Shown in pieces: positions 20,044-28,869 of a stretch of DNA of 64,000 bases. Made by a program: the position numbers and the translations under genes. The DNA is taken from positions 1,756,501-1,820,500 of the forward strand of contig CP131056.1 of NCBI GenBank assembly GCA_030657355.1, written 5' to 3'. Position 1 is the first letter of the stretch; the number at the start of each line of letters is the position of its first letter. Under the pieces are notes generated by a model that was not told where the DNA came from, searched no databases, and saw only the letters and a list, made by a program, of their open reading frames with translations. The DNA is from Radicibacter daui. Its GTDB lineage: Bacteria; Pseudomonadota; Alphaproteobacteria; Radicibacterales; Radicibacteraceae.

Positions 20044-20811
20044 CTAGCCGGTGAGCCTGACGGCCTGCACACGGCACTCCAGTGCCGTGTTGCGGTTGAT
20101 TTCGCCAAGCGGCGCCAGCGACCACATCCATTCGTCAAACGCCGGCGGCAGTGTCACTCCCGGCAGGGCCGGTGCCGTTTCGGTGTTGCCGGAACGGTCG
20201 CTGTAGCGCCGCTCTACCTCTCCGATGAAAAGCGCCGGACAGTTGAAACTCCGCAAATGGCCGAAATGGGCGGCGATGATCGCCGCTTCCAGCGCTGCGG
20301 CCTGCGTCTCATCAAGGTAGCGGCCAAGGCGCCGGAGCGGGATGACCGGCAACTGGCCGGCCAGATTGACCGAGGCGATAAAATCCAGCTCCCGTCCGGC
20401 AAGAGCGCCCGGTGCAGGTTCGGGTAATGCTTTGCCCGGTTGCCAGCGATAGAGCGCCGGGGCCATGCCGGTCAGGTCGGCGCAGACAAGCTCGATATTG
20501 CCGAGTTGCCGGGCGGCCTGTTTGACCGGGGCCAGATGCACGATATCGACCAGCACCAGCTTTTCGAAGCGGGCTGACAGTTCCGCCAGCGGGATATCGT
20601 CGATGATACCGGCACCAAGCAGGGCCGCCGTGCCGCCAAGGCCCTCGCTGGCTGTGACCAGGGCGCGGCGGGTGCGCTCCCGATGTTCCTGCCAGGCCTT
20701 GTGTTGCCGGCGGCCGCGGGCGCTGGTGGCAATGGCCTCGCCGAGATAACCCAGCTTGCGCGCAATCGCCGGCGCCGGCGTCGTCATCCATTCAAGGGCT
20801 TCGCGCAGCAT
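20044..20811 (-). CDS. Uncharacterised protein with methyltransferase-like Rossmann motifs
   Basis: A 255-residue soluble protein not assigned to a named family. A segment resembles class I SAM-methyltransferase motifs: TAALLGAGIIDDIPLAEL (glycine-rich loop) followed by KLVLVDIVHL (acidic end of strand 2) and NIELVCADLTG. SAM binding is inferred, not shown. Its ATG 20811 directly follows the stop of the GH1 gene (TGAATG), so it is the third gene of the glucosidase operon. A role in sugar use is suggested only by position. Confidence 0.65.
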   Translation of the reverse strand: MLREALEWMTTPAPAIARKLGYLGEAIATSARGRRQHKAWQEHRERTRRALVTASEGLGGTAALLGAGIIDDIPLAELSARFEKLVLVDIVHLAPVKQAARQLGNIELVCADLTGMAPALYRWQPGKALPEPAPGALAGRELDFIASVNLAGQLPVIPLRRLGRYLDETQAAALEAAIIAAHFGHLRSFNCPALFIGEVERRYSDRSGNTETAPALPGVTLPPAFDEWMWSLAPLGEINRNTALECRVQAVRLTG

Positions 20812-22137
20812 TCAGAGCCTCTCGCCATTGCTGTCGATGAGCTGCTGGTACCAGTGGTAACTCGCCTTGGGACGCCGGTTCAGCGTTTCCGGCGCAAGGC
20901 TCATGAGGCCGAAGCGGGCATCATAGCCCTCGGCCCATTCAAAATTGTCCATCAATGTCCAGGCAAAGTAGCCGCGCACATCGACACCGCTCTCCACGCT
21001 CTGGCGCAGCGTGTCGATATAGGCGCGCAGATAGTCGATGCGCTCATGGTCCGCCACCGTGCCGTCCTTGCCGGGGCTTTCCGGCTGGCCAAGGCCGTTC
21101 TCGGTCACATAGATCGGCGGCATGTCGTAGCGCCGGGCAATTTCCATCAGCGTTTCGGCAAAGGCGGACGGGTCGACCTCCCAGCCGATGCCGGTCACCG
21201 GCCGGTCCGGCGTCGGCGCGGCGATGCGCACACCAAGCGGCCCTTCCGGATCGCGTGCGGCATAAAGCGGGCTGTAATGGTTGATGCCGTACCAGTCGAG
21301 CGGCTGGTGGATCTGGGCCATATCTTCCGGCTCGATCCATTCGCGCATCGGTTCGGCCAGCCGCTCGGGATATTTGCCGAGCCATTGCGGATCGGCGAAA
21401 GCCCGGTTCCAGAAGGTAGAGAAGATATCGGCCGCTTCCTCATTATCCCGCTCCGGCTCTGCCGGGCGGACGGGAGCGCCGACATGGACGCAGGAAAGCC
21501 TGAGGCCGCCATCGTGTGCCCGCATGGCCTGCACGGCGAGGCCGTGAGCCAGATTTTGATGATGGATGCTGGCCAGCAGCGCCCGCTCGCTGGCAAAGCC
21601 CGGGGCGTGGATGCCGATGCCATGGCCAAGCCAGCTGGTGACTGCCGGCTCGTTAAGCGTTGCCACATGGCGCGCACGGTCGCCGATGCGGCGAATGACG
21701 GCCTCGGCATAATCGGCAAAACGCCAGGCAGTATCGCGCGAGCGCCAGCCGCCGCGCTCTTCCAGCATCAGGGGCAGGTCCCAGTGATAGAGCGTGGGCC
21801 ACGGCTCGATGCCGGCTTCCAGCAGCCCGTCGATCAGGGCGCTGTAATGATCAAGACCTTCCGGGTTGATCCAGCCGCGCCCTTCCGGCTGGATGCGGGG
21901 CCAGGCGATGGAGAAGCGATAGGCGCCAACGCCCAGCTCCTTCATATGGCCGATATCTTCCCGCCACCGGTTGTAGTGGTCGCAGGCGATGTCTCCGGTT
22001 TCGCCGCCCTTTACCTTGCCGGGTGTGTGGCTGAAACGGTCCCAGATTGAAGGCGCGCGGCGGCCTTGCCGGGTTGCCCCTTCGATCTGGTAGGCGGAGG
22101 TGGCGACACCCCAGGTAAAGTCATGCGGAAATGCCAT
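20812..22137 (-). CDS. Glycoside hydrolase family 1 beta-glucosidase
   Basis: A 441-residue cytosolic retaining beta-glycosidase. The N-terminal GH1 signature FPHDFTWGVATSAYQIEGA is intact, the acid/base glutamate lies in TLNEP (Glu163), and the nucleophile lies in YVTENG (about residue 345). It also has HWDLPLMLEERGGW and NFEWAEGYDARFGL. There is no signal peptide. It lies 40 bases after the GH13 gene and directly before the methyltransferase-like gene. No sugar transporter or regulator is adjacent. Confidence 0.95.
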   Translation of the reverse strand: MAFPHDFTWGVATSAYQIEGATRQGRRAPSIWDRFSHTPGKVKGGETGDIACDHYNRWREDIGHMKELGVGAYRFSIAWPRIQPEGRGWINPEGLDHYSALIDGLLEAGIEPWPTLYHWDLPLMLEERGGWRSRDTAWRFADYAEAVIRRIGDRARHVATLNEPAVTSWLGHGIGIHAPGFASERALLASIHHQNLAHGLAVQAMRAHDGGLRLSCVHVGAPVRPAEPERDNEEAADIFSTFWNRAFADPQWLGKYPERLAEPMREWIEPEDMAQIHQPLDWYGINHYSPLYAARDPEGPLGVRIAAPTPDRPVTGIGWEVDPSAFAETLMEIARRYDMPPIYVTENGLGQPESPGKDGTVADHERIDYLRAYIDTLRQSVESGVDVRGYFAWTLMDNFEWAEGYDARFGLMSLAPETLNRRPKASYHWYQQLIDSNGERL

Positions 22138-22177
22138 GATTGCCTTCTGCTGCGCTCAGGCTTCATGGCATGCCCCA

Positions 22178-23773
22178 TCAGAGCGTGGCGAACAAGCCCC
22201 CCCAGGGGCCAAGGGCAACAGTCTCGCCTGCGAGCGTTGCGTCCAGGGTGGCTTCCGGCACCGGCGAGAGGGCAAGGCCGCTTGCCTTGAAGGACCGGGG
22301 TGAACCCGAAAGATTGAAGACAGCCAGAATACGCTGGCCGGCTTCCTCACGCAGAAAGGCGAGCACCGGCTCGTCAGCATCCAGAAAGCGGATGCTGCCC
22401 GTCTTCATTGCCGGCTGCTGGCGCCGCCAGGCCAGAAAACGCCTTGAATAGGCAAGCGTGGAGGTGGGGTCTGCCGACTGGCTGGCGACGCTGAGGGCGG
22501 GGTGGTTACCGCCGACCGGCAGCCAGGGCTCGACACCCGCGGGGCTGAAGCCGGCATGGGGCAGGGTGCCGTCCCACGGCATGGGCGTGCGGCAACCGTC
22601 GCGGCCCTTGTCTTCGGGCCAGAAGGCAAGGCCCTTGGGGTCGACGATGCGCTCGAAGGGCACGTCGGCTTCGGTCAGGCCCAGCTCCTCTCCCTGATAG
22701 AGGAAGGCGGTGCCGCGCAGCGAGGTGACGAGCGCCAGAAAGGCCTTTGCCTTGGCGGGGCTCTTGTCCTCCGGCACCCAGCGGCTCATCACGCGGATCA
22801 CATCGTGATTGCTGAAGGCCCAGCTCGGCCAGGCCCCGGGGGCCTCGCGCAGCAGTTCTTCGACATTGCGGCGAATATAATCCGCGCCGAAGGGCGGGTG
22901 CAGGAAAACGAAGCTGTAGGCAGTGTGGTAGCGCTCCGGCCCGTCGGTATAGGCCGCCATCATCGGCATGAAATTTTCGGTGCCGAGTTCGGCCACGATC
23001 ATGCGCTCGTCAAACTCATCCAGCACCGAGCGCAGGCGGGTGACGAAGGGCAGGTTTTCCGGCCGGTCCTTGTCATAGACATGGTCCTGCATGTCATAGG
23101 GGTTTTCCGGCACGCTGTTGCGCGCCAGCGGCGGGTTATCCCGAAGCAGCGCGTCATGGGTATAGAAGTTTGCCGTGTCGAGGCGGAAACCGTCGACGCC
23201 GCGGCTCAGCCAGAAGCGGGCGATATCCAGCACCTCGGCCCGCACTTCCGGATTGTGGAAGTTGAGGTCCGGCTGGCCCTTTACGAAATTATGCAGATAG
23301 TACTGCCGGCGCCGCGGCTCCCACTCCCAGGCAACGCCGCCGAAGACGGAGAGCCAGTTGTTGGGCGGGCTGCCATCGGCCTTCGGGTCGGCCCAGACAT
23401 ACCAGTCCGCTTTTGGATTATCGCGGGAGCGGCGGCTTTCCTGAAACCAGGGATGTTCGTCGGAGCTGTGGGAATAGACCTGGTCGATGACGACCTTGAG
23501 CCCCAGCGCGTGCGCGCGCTCCAGCAGGGCATCGAAGTCGGCGAGTGTGCCGAACTCGGGTTCAATGTCCCGGTAGTCGGACACATCGTAGCCGAAATCC
23601 TTCATCGGCGACGGACTGATGGGGGAAAGCCAGATGCCGTCGACGCCAAGGGAGGCGACGTAGTCGAGCTTGCCGGTGATGCCCTTGAGGTCGCCGATAC
23701 CGTTGCCGTCGGCATCGGCAAAGCTGCGGGGATAGATCTGGTACATCACCGCGCCGCGCCACCATTCGCTCAT
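22178..23773 (-). CDS. Glycoside hydrolase family 13 alpha-glucosidase
   Basis: A 531-residue cytosolic enzyme of the oligo-1,6-glucosidase/alpha-glucosidase group. GH13 regions are visible: GVDGIWLSPISPSPMKDFGY, VIDQVYSHSSDEHPWF, the nucleophile in GFRLDTANF, the acid/base glutamate in VAELG and the third acid in FSNHDVIRV. It probably releases glucose from maltose, isomaltose or trehalose-like substrates; the exact specificity is not decidable by eye. It is the first gene of the operon with GH1 and the methyltransferase-like protein. Confidence 0.93.
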   Translation of the reverse strand: MSEWWRGAVMYQIYPRSFADADGNGIGDLKGITGKLDYVASLGVDGIWLSPISPSPMKDFGYDVSDYRDIEPEFGTLADFDALLERAHALGLKVVIDQVYSHSSDEHPWFQESRRSRDNPKADWYVWADPKADGSPPNNWLSVFGGVAWEWEPRRRQYYLHNFVKGQPDLNFHNPEVRAEVLDIARFWLSRGVDGFRLDTANFYTHDALLRDNPPLARNSVPENPYDMQDHVYDKDRPENLPFVTRLRSVLDEFDERMIVAELGTENFMPMMAAYTDGPERYHTAYSFVFLHPPFGADYIRRNVEELLREAPGAWPSWAFSNHDVIRVMSRWVPEDKSPAKAKAFLALVTSLRGTAFLYQGEELGLTEADVPFERIVDPKGLAFWPEDKGRDGCRTPMPWDGTLPHAGFSPAGVEPWLPVGGNHPALSVASQSADPTSTLAYSRRFLAWRRQQPAMKTGSIRFLDADEPVLAFLREEAGQRILAVFNLSGSPRSFKASGLALSPVPEATLDATLAGETVALGPWGGLFATL

Positions 23774-24023
23774 CTGCCATCCTCCCCGGGCTTGTTGCTG
23801 TGTAACGGTTTAGATCGATCAAATAACTTGTCAAGCCAAGGGGCGTCACGGCCCTGACGGAGGGGCTTTGGAATTCTTTACGCGGGCGAGGTGATCGGCA
23901 GGGCGCAGGTTGTCGTATCTCTTGATGCAGTATTTACGGCCGGCGGAAAGTCCCGGGCACAAGCGGGCACGATGACCGGTCTTTCATGGACGATTGGCCC
24001 CAGCCCCAAAAGGGAGAGAGACG

Positions 24024-24461
24024 ATGTTTCGTTTTACCGGCAAGGCCGTTCTGGTCGCCGCGGCTGTTGCGCTGGCAGCCTGCAGCACCCCGCCAAAGCA
24101 GCAGACGCTTTATGACCGGCTTGGTGGCCGGCCGGCGATCGACGCGGTTGTTGATGATTTTGTCACCAATGTCGCAGCTGACCCCGATCTCCTGAAGACC
24201 TTCACTGATCGCAAGACCGACATGGTGAAGTTCAAGCAGCTGCTGGGCGACCAGATTTGCCAGATCGCAGGCGGTCCTTGCGTCTATAAGGGGCGCAGCA
24301 TGGAAGAGGCCCATAAGGGCATGAACGTCACGACCGACCAGTTCAACCGCACCGGGCTCGCGCTTGCTGCCGCCCTGCGCAAGAATGGCGTGAAGGATCC
24401 GGAATTTACCGAGGTGATGACGGCGGTTGCGGGCACCGCGCCGCAGATCATCGGCAAGTAA
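24024..24461 (+). CDS. Group 1 truncated haemoglobin, predicted lipoprotein
   Basis: A 145-residue truncated globin with an N-terminal lipoprotein signal (lipobox LAAC, Cys20). The globin part starts TLYDRLGGRPAIDAVVDDFV and contains the probable proximal histidine His97 in EEAHKGMNVT. Family members bind O2 or NO. A membrane-anchored periplasmic form is less common than the cytosolic one. ATG 24024 has the strong ribosome site AGGGAGAGAG. It lies tail-to-tail with the globin-coupled chemoreceptor across a shared terminator. Confidence 0.9.
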   Translation: MFRFTGKAVLVAAAVALAACSTPPKQQTLYDRLGGRPAIDAVVDDFVTNVAADPDLLKTFTDRKTDMVKFKQLLGDQICQIAGGPCVYKGRSMEEAHKGMNVTTDQFNRTGLALAAALRKNGVKDPEFTEVMTAVAGTAPQIIGK

Positions 24462-24473
24462 GACGCTTCAGAT

Positions 24474-24515
24474 AAAAAAGCCCTCCTGCGCCGTCAGGTG
24501 CAGGAGGGCTTTTTG
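24474..24515. terminator. Bidirectional terminator between the two globin genes
   Basis: AAAAAAGCCCTCCTGC (24474-24489) pairs with GCAGGAGGGCTTTTT (24500-24514), giving a strong stem with A and T runs on both sides. It can serve both convergent genes. Confidence 0.9.
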
Positions 24516-24529
24516 TTTGGTTCACGCGA

Positions 24530-25882
24530 TCAAGCCGCGCGCAGCGTCGCCAGAAAATCCTCGACGGCTTTTTCGAGGGCGCCCGACTGGGAGAGCAGGG
24601 AACTGGTAGCGCTGCCGATTTCACCGGCGACCGTGCGGGTGTTTTCGGCGCTGTGCTTCACATCTTCCACGAGGCGCATGGCATCGCGGTTGCTGCCGGC
24701 GGCGCTGGCGGCGCTGCGGCTGATTTCCTCGGTCGATGCACTTTGCTGCTCGATCGCGGCGCCGATCGAGGTGGTGGCGGCGCTGATCTGGGTGATGGTG
24801 CGGCTGATTTCGCCAATGGCCGAGACGGCAGAGGAGGTGGCTTCCTGCATGTCACGGATCTGACCGGAGATCTCGTCGGTTGCCTGCGCGGTCTGGTTGG
24901 CGAGTGTCTTGACCTCCTGCGCCACCACGGCAAAGCCCTTGCCGGCTTCACCGGCACGGGCAGCCTCGATGGTGGCATTGAGTGCCAGCAGGTTGGTGCG
25001 GCCGGCGATCTCGGTGATGAGATCGGCGACGCTGCCGATACGGGCGACGGCCTGCTCGAGCGAGCTGATGGTTTCGCTGGTGCGTCCGGCACGGCTTACC
25101 GCCTGGGAAGCGACGTCGCGTGATTCAACGGCAAGCTTGTTGATGTCGTGGATGGCGCTGCGCAGCTCTTCAGCGGAGTGGGCGACGACGGAGACATTCT
25201 CACCGGCGCCGCGGGAGGCGCTGGCGGCGTCATCCGAGGTGCCGGCCACGGCCTGGGCGGTGCTGGTCAGGCTGCCGGCGGCGCTTTCAAGCTGCTTGAT
25301 GGAGCCGGTAACCCCGGCCACCACACTGCGCATCTTGCTTTCGAAAATCTCGGCCACCTGCTGCATCGAGCGCTGCTTGGCGGCTTTTTCCGCCTCGGCA
25401 TAGGTCTCGAGCAGGACTTCCAGATCAAGGAAGGTCGTCTTCACAAGGGCAGAGGCGACGGCGCGCTTGTCGCCATCGCTGCGATTGCCGAAGAGACCGC
25501 GGCGGGTGGTCTCTTCAAGGCCAAGTTCGCGGGCGATGCCGTTGGAGACGATGGCGTGGCAAATGGAGACGGCATAGCCGGGAACGCCATTGTCATAGAG
25601 GGCTGCCGCCAGAGCGCGGGCGGATTCCATGAAACCCTCACCAAGACCGCCGGAGACCACGCGCACCCAGTGGGCAACGCGGACCTTGTGCACCTCTTCC
25701 TTCGCCAGCGCGCGCTGCAGTTCCGGCCAAGCGGCGAAACGGTCGTGCCAGGAGGCGATAAGCCCCGGCAACCGGTTTCTCGCAAACTCCGCATTGCTTT
25801 GCAGCAGGGCAATATCGCCTTGCGTGAGGTTGAAGACTTCGAAGCGGCGGCGCTGGGCTTCGTCGTAACGAAGGGTGGACAA
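24530..25882 (-). CDS. Globin-coupled methyl-accepting chemotaxis protein (soluble)
   Basis: A 450-residue cytosolic chemoreceptor. Residues about 10-170 resemble a protoglobin sensor ([20 protein letters not shown], with His65 and His71 as candidate haem ligands). A signalling domain follows, with the hairpin tip [20 protein letters not shown] and [20 protein letters not shown]. There is no membrane segment. It presumably reports O2 or another gas to CheA. The start is TTG 25882: no in-frame ATG lies upstream, and GGAG sits 8 bases before it. A nearby ATG (25889) is in another frame. Confidence 0.9.
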   Translation of the reverse strand: MSTLRYDEAQRRRFEVFNLTQGDIALLQSNAEFARNRLPGLIASWHDRFAAWPELQRALAKEEVHKVRVAHWVRVVSGGLGEGFMESARALAAALYDNGVPGYAVSICHAIVSNGIARELGLEETTRRGLFGNRSDGDKRAVASALVKTTFLDLEVLLETYAEAEKAAKQRSMQQVAEIFESKMRSVVAGVTGSIKQLESAAGSLTSTAQAVAGTSDDAASASRGAGENVSVVAHSAEELRSAIHDINKLAVESRDVASQAVSRAGRTSETISSLEQAVARIGSVADLITEIAGRTNLLALNATIEAARAGEAGKGFAVVAQEVKTLANQTAQATDEISGQIRDMQEATSSAVSAIGEISRTITQISAATTSIGAAIEQQSASTEEISRSAASAAGSNRDAMRLVEDVKHSAENTRTVAGEIGSATSSLLSQSGALEKAVEDFLATLRAA

Positions 25883-26184
25883 GACACATTCTCCGGGTGC
25901 GGAAATAATACCAAGGGTTAGGTTTTGAGTGAGGCTACAGAGTTATGTAATTTGATCAATGGCGGAATTGTGAAGTGTGAAGCGGATCAATCATTAGTTG
26001 GCGAACGAAATTTAAACTCTGCGTAACCTGCTATTATGGTTGGAATAACTAAAGTTCTGGCCCCGAATTCCAGGCTGCAACCTCTGGATATGATAAGGGC
26101 CCGTTGGAGGCGGGCATTCCAACGGGCCCATGAGCAAATGCTCGGACGAAGCTACAACTTCCCGGAGTGGAAAATCGGGTTGCC
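25883..26184. other. Intergenic region between aminopeptidase N and the chemoreceptor
   Basis: The half next to the chemoreceptor gene is AT-rich and presumably holds its promoter; I could not fix a -35/-10 pair. The palindrome TTGATCAA occurs at about 25952. The left part holds the pepN terminator hairpin. No convincing small gene is seen. Confidence 0.5.
26097..26129 (-). terminator. Terminator hairpin after pepN
   Basis: GGGCCCGTTGGA (26097-26108) and TCCAACGGGCCC (26118-26129) form a perfect 12-bp stem. On the minus strand TTATCATAT follows, a weak T-rich tail. Confidence 0.6.
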
Positions 26185-28806
26185 TCAGGCAAGGCTCTTG
26201 CTGGCGATCTCGTAGAGGTCAGACGAAATACCTGCGGTCGCCACAACCCTGCGCAGTTCCTCTTGCATAAGAGAAGCCCGTCCCGGCTCCAGCCGGCGCC
26301 AGCGGGAGAGAGACTCGAGCAGGTGTGCGCCGACCGACGGGTTGAGCTTGTCGATGGCAAGAGCCTGCTCGGCAAGGAAGCGATAGCCGCTGCCATCCGC
26401 CTTGTTGAAGCGGGCCGGGTTGCTGAAGGCAAACCCGCCGATCAGCGCATAGACCTTGTTGGGGTTGCGGGCATCGAAGGCCGGGTGCTGGGTGAGCTTC
26501 AGCACGCGGGCAAGCGTATCCTCGCGCGAGGAGGCAGCTTGGATGGCGAACCACTTGCCCATGACCAGCGGGTTCATCCGCCAGCGGGTATGGAAGTCCT
26601 CGAGCGCAGCCTCGGCTTCCGGCGCCGTCTCATCCGCCAGCAGGGTGAGCGCGGCAAGCCGCTCGGTCATGTTGTCACTGTCCTGGTACTGTGCCAGCAG
26701 CATGTTGAGCGCTTCGCGCCGGCCGGCGGCGGCGATATAGGCCAGCACGGCATTGCGCAGCGCCCGGCGGCCAGCCTGGGCAGGGGTAGCGGCAAACGGC
26801 TCGTGCCCCTGCGTTGCGGCATAGGTTGCCTGCAGCTTGTCCCACAGCGTATCGGCGATCTCCCGTCGCAGGGCCTCGCGCACTGCGTGGATCTGTTCCG
26901 GATCGGACGTGGCGAGTTGCTCGGCGATATAACCCTCGCCCGGCAGGGTCAGGGCCAGTGCGGCGAACGCAGGTTCGCGGATGCCGCTGTCCAGTACGGC
27001 GGAGAGCGCATCGATGAGCGGTTCGGCCGACGGGCCGTTGCTGCCGGCTTCTGCCGCCTTCAGGCGAGCAAGCAGCAGGCGGGTTGCCAGTTTCTGTCCG
27101 GCTTCCCAGCGATTGAAGCCGTCGCTGTCATGAGCAAGGCGGAAGGCGAGGTCGGCGTCGCTCTCTTCCATCTCCAGCTTTACCGGGGCGGAGAAGCCGC
27201 GCAACAGGGAGGGCACCGGCCGGGTGTTCACGCTGGTGAAGATGAAGGTCTCTTCCTTCTGCTTCAGTTCCAGCACGCGGGTGGTGCTGTCGGCACCATC
27301 GATGCTCTCGCCGGTAAGGCGCAGGCGCAGGTCGCGCCCGTCGGCACCGATCAGGCCGACGGCGACCGGCATGTGGCGGGCGACATCGCCTTCCTGCGTC
27401 AGCGTCAGCGCATAGGTGCCGGCTTCGGCATCCCACTGGCCCTGTGCCTTCACCACCGGGGTGCCGGCGGTATCGTACCAGCGCTCGAACTGGCCGAAGT
27501 CAGCGCCATTGGCATCGGCCATGGCGGCACGGAAATCGTCGCAGGTAACGGCGTTGCCGTCATGGCGCTGGAAGTAGAGGTCCGTGCCCTTGCGATAGCC
27601 GCGGGCGCCCAGCAGCGTGCGGTACATGCGCACGACCTCGGCGCCCTTCTCATAGACCGTCGAGGTGTAGAAGTTGTTGATCTCGATGTAGCTGTCCGGC
27701 CGTACCGGATGGGCGAGGGGGCCGGAATCCTCCGGGAACTGGGCCGCGCGCAGGCGGCGCACATCGCCGATGCGCTCGACGGCGCGCTCGCCATGGTCGG
27801 CGGAAAATTCCTGATCGCGGAAGACGGTAAGGCCTTCCTTCAGCGACAGCTGGAACCAGTCGCGGCAGGTAACGCGGTTGCCGCTCCAGTTGTGGAAATA
27901 CTCATGCGCCACGATGCCGGCGATGTTGGAATAGTCGGTATCGGTCGCCGTCTGCTGATCGGCCAGCACATACTTGCTGTTGAAGATGTTGAGCGACTTG
28001 TTTTCCATCGCGCCGAAATTGAAATCGTCGACGGCCACGATATTGAACAGGTCGAGATCGTATTCGAGACCGTAGACCTCCTCGTCCCACTTCATCGCCT
28101 GCTGCAGCGACTTCATGGCATGGGCGCATTTGCTCTCATTGCCATGCTGGACCCAGATGGAGAGGTCCACCTTGCGGCCGGAGCCGGTGGTGTAGCTGTC
28201 ATGCACGCCGGCAAGGTCGCCGGCTACCAGCGCGAAGAGATAGCTGGGCTTGGGGAACGGGTCTTCCCACACCGCAAAATGGCGACCGTCCGCCAGTTCG
28301 CCCTGGTCGATACGGTTGCCGTTGGAGAGCAGCAGCGGCACGCGCGCCTTGTCGGCCTCCATCCGCACCGTGTAGCGCGCCATGATGTCGGGCCGATCGA
28401 CAAAATAGGTGATCTTGCGAAAGCCTTCCGGCTCGCACTGGGTGCAGAAGTTGCCGCCGGAAACGTAGAGCCCTTCAAGCTCGGTATTGGCCGACGGGTT
28501 GATGGTGACTTCGGTCTCCAGCACGAAGGCTGCCGGCGGGCGGGCGATGGACAGGAAACGGTCGGTGACGCTGTAATCCTGGTCTTCGGCCAGTGCTTCG
28601 CCGTCCACACGGACGGCATCGAGTACCAGCTTCTCGCCATTCAGCAGCATCGGCCGGTCATGCGTACCATTGCGGCGCACGGTCAGGCGCGCGGTGACGC
28701 GGGTGGCTTCGGCATCGAGCCTGAAGACAAGGCCGATATGCTCAACCAGATAGTCCGGAGCCTTGTAGTCGTGGCGGAAAATCGGCTGCGGCGCGGCGTG
28801 GGTCAT
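26185..28806 (-). CDS. pepN: Aminopeptidase N (M1 family)
   Basis: An 873-residue zinc aminopeptidase that removes N-terminal residues from peptides in the cytosol. It has the exopeptidase motif GAMEN (FGAMENKSLN) and the zinc motif HEYFHNW, with the third ligand glutamate in LKEGLTVFRDQEF. The C-terminal ARM-like helical domain ends normally. ATG 28806 was chosen over an upstream TTG (28827). It is transcribed alone, 64 bases downstream of the GGDEF-EAL gene on the same strand. Confidence 0.97.
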   Translation of the reverse strand: MTHAAPQPIFRHDYKAPDYLVEHIGLVFRLDAEATRVTARLTVRRNGTHDRPMLLNGEKLVLDAVRVDGEALAEDQDYSVTDRFLSIARPPAAFVLETEVTINPSANTELEGLYVSGGNFCTQCEPEGFRKITYFVDRPDIMARYTVRMEADKARVPLLLSNGNRIDQGELADGRHFAVWEDPFPKPSYLFALVAGDLAGVHDSYTTGSGRKVDLSIWVQHGNESKCAHAMKSLQQAMKWDEEVYGLEYDLDLFNIVAVDDFNFGAMENKSLNIFNSKYVLADQQTATDTDYSNIAGIVAHEYFHNWSGNRVTCRDWFQLSLKEGLTVFRDQEFSADHGERAVERIGDVRRLRAAQFPEDSGPLAHPVRPDSYIEINNFYTSTVYEKGAEVVRMYRTLLGARGYRKGTDLYFQRHDGNAVTCDDFRAAMADANGADFGQFERWYDTAGTPVVKAQGQWDAEAGTYALTLTQEGDVARHMPVAVGLIGADGRDLRLRLTGESIDGADSTTRVLELKQKEETFIFTSVNTRPVPSLLRGFSAPVKLEMEESDADLAFRLAHDSDGFNRWEAGQKLATRLLLARLKAAEAGSNGPSAEPLIDALSAVLDSGIREPAFAALALTLPGEGYIAEQLATSDPEQIHAVREALRREIADTLWDKLQATYAATQGHEPFAATPAQAGRRALRNAVLAYIAAAGRREALNMLLAQYQDSDNMTERLAALTLLADETAPEAEAALEDFHTRWRMNPLVMGKWFAIQAASSREDTLARVLKLTQHPAFDARNPNKVYALIGGFAFSNPARFNKADGSGYRFLAEQALAIDKLNPSVGAHLLESLSRWRRLEPGRASLMQEELRRVVATAGISSDLYEIASKSLA

Positions 28807-28869
28807 GAAGGTCGGGTCCGGTGGCAATAAGCGAAGGTCCGGGCGGCAGGTGCCACCCGGCCTTCCGGC

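Noticed and set aside
23800-23835. LacI-type operator before the glucosidase operon
   Set aside because: TGTAACGGTTTAGA and GATCGATC are suggestive, but symmetry is poor and no LacI gene is adjacent.
25945-25965. FNR-type site before the globin chemoreceptor
   Set aside because: TTGATCAA lacks the four-base spacer of the TTGAT-N4-ATCAA site; likely chance in an AT-rich stretch.
26167-28830. Very long plus-strand open frame opposite aminopeptidase N
   Set aside because: It mirrors pepN almost exactly; its composition (histidine, glycine and valine-rich) is that of a high-GC antisense frame with no family motif.
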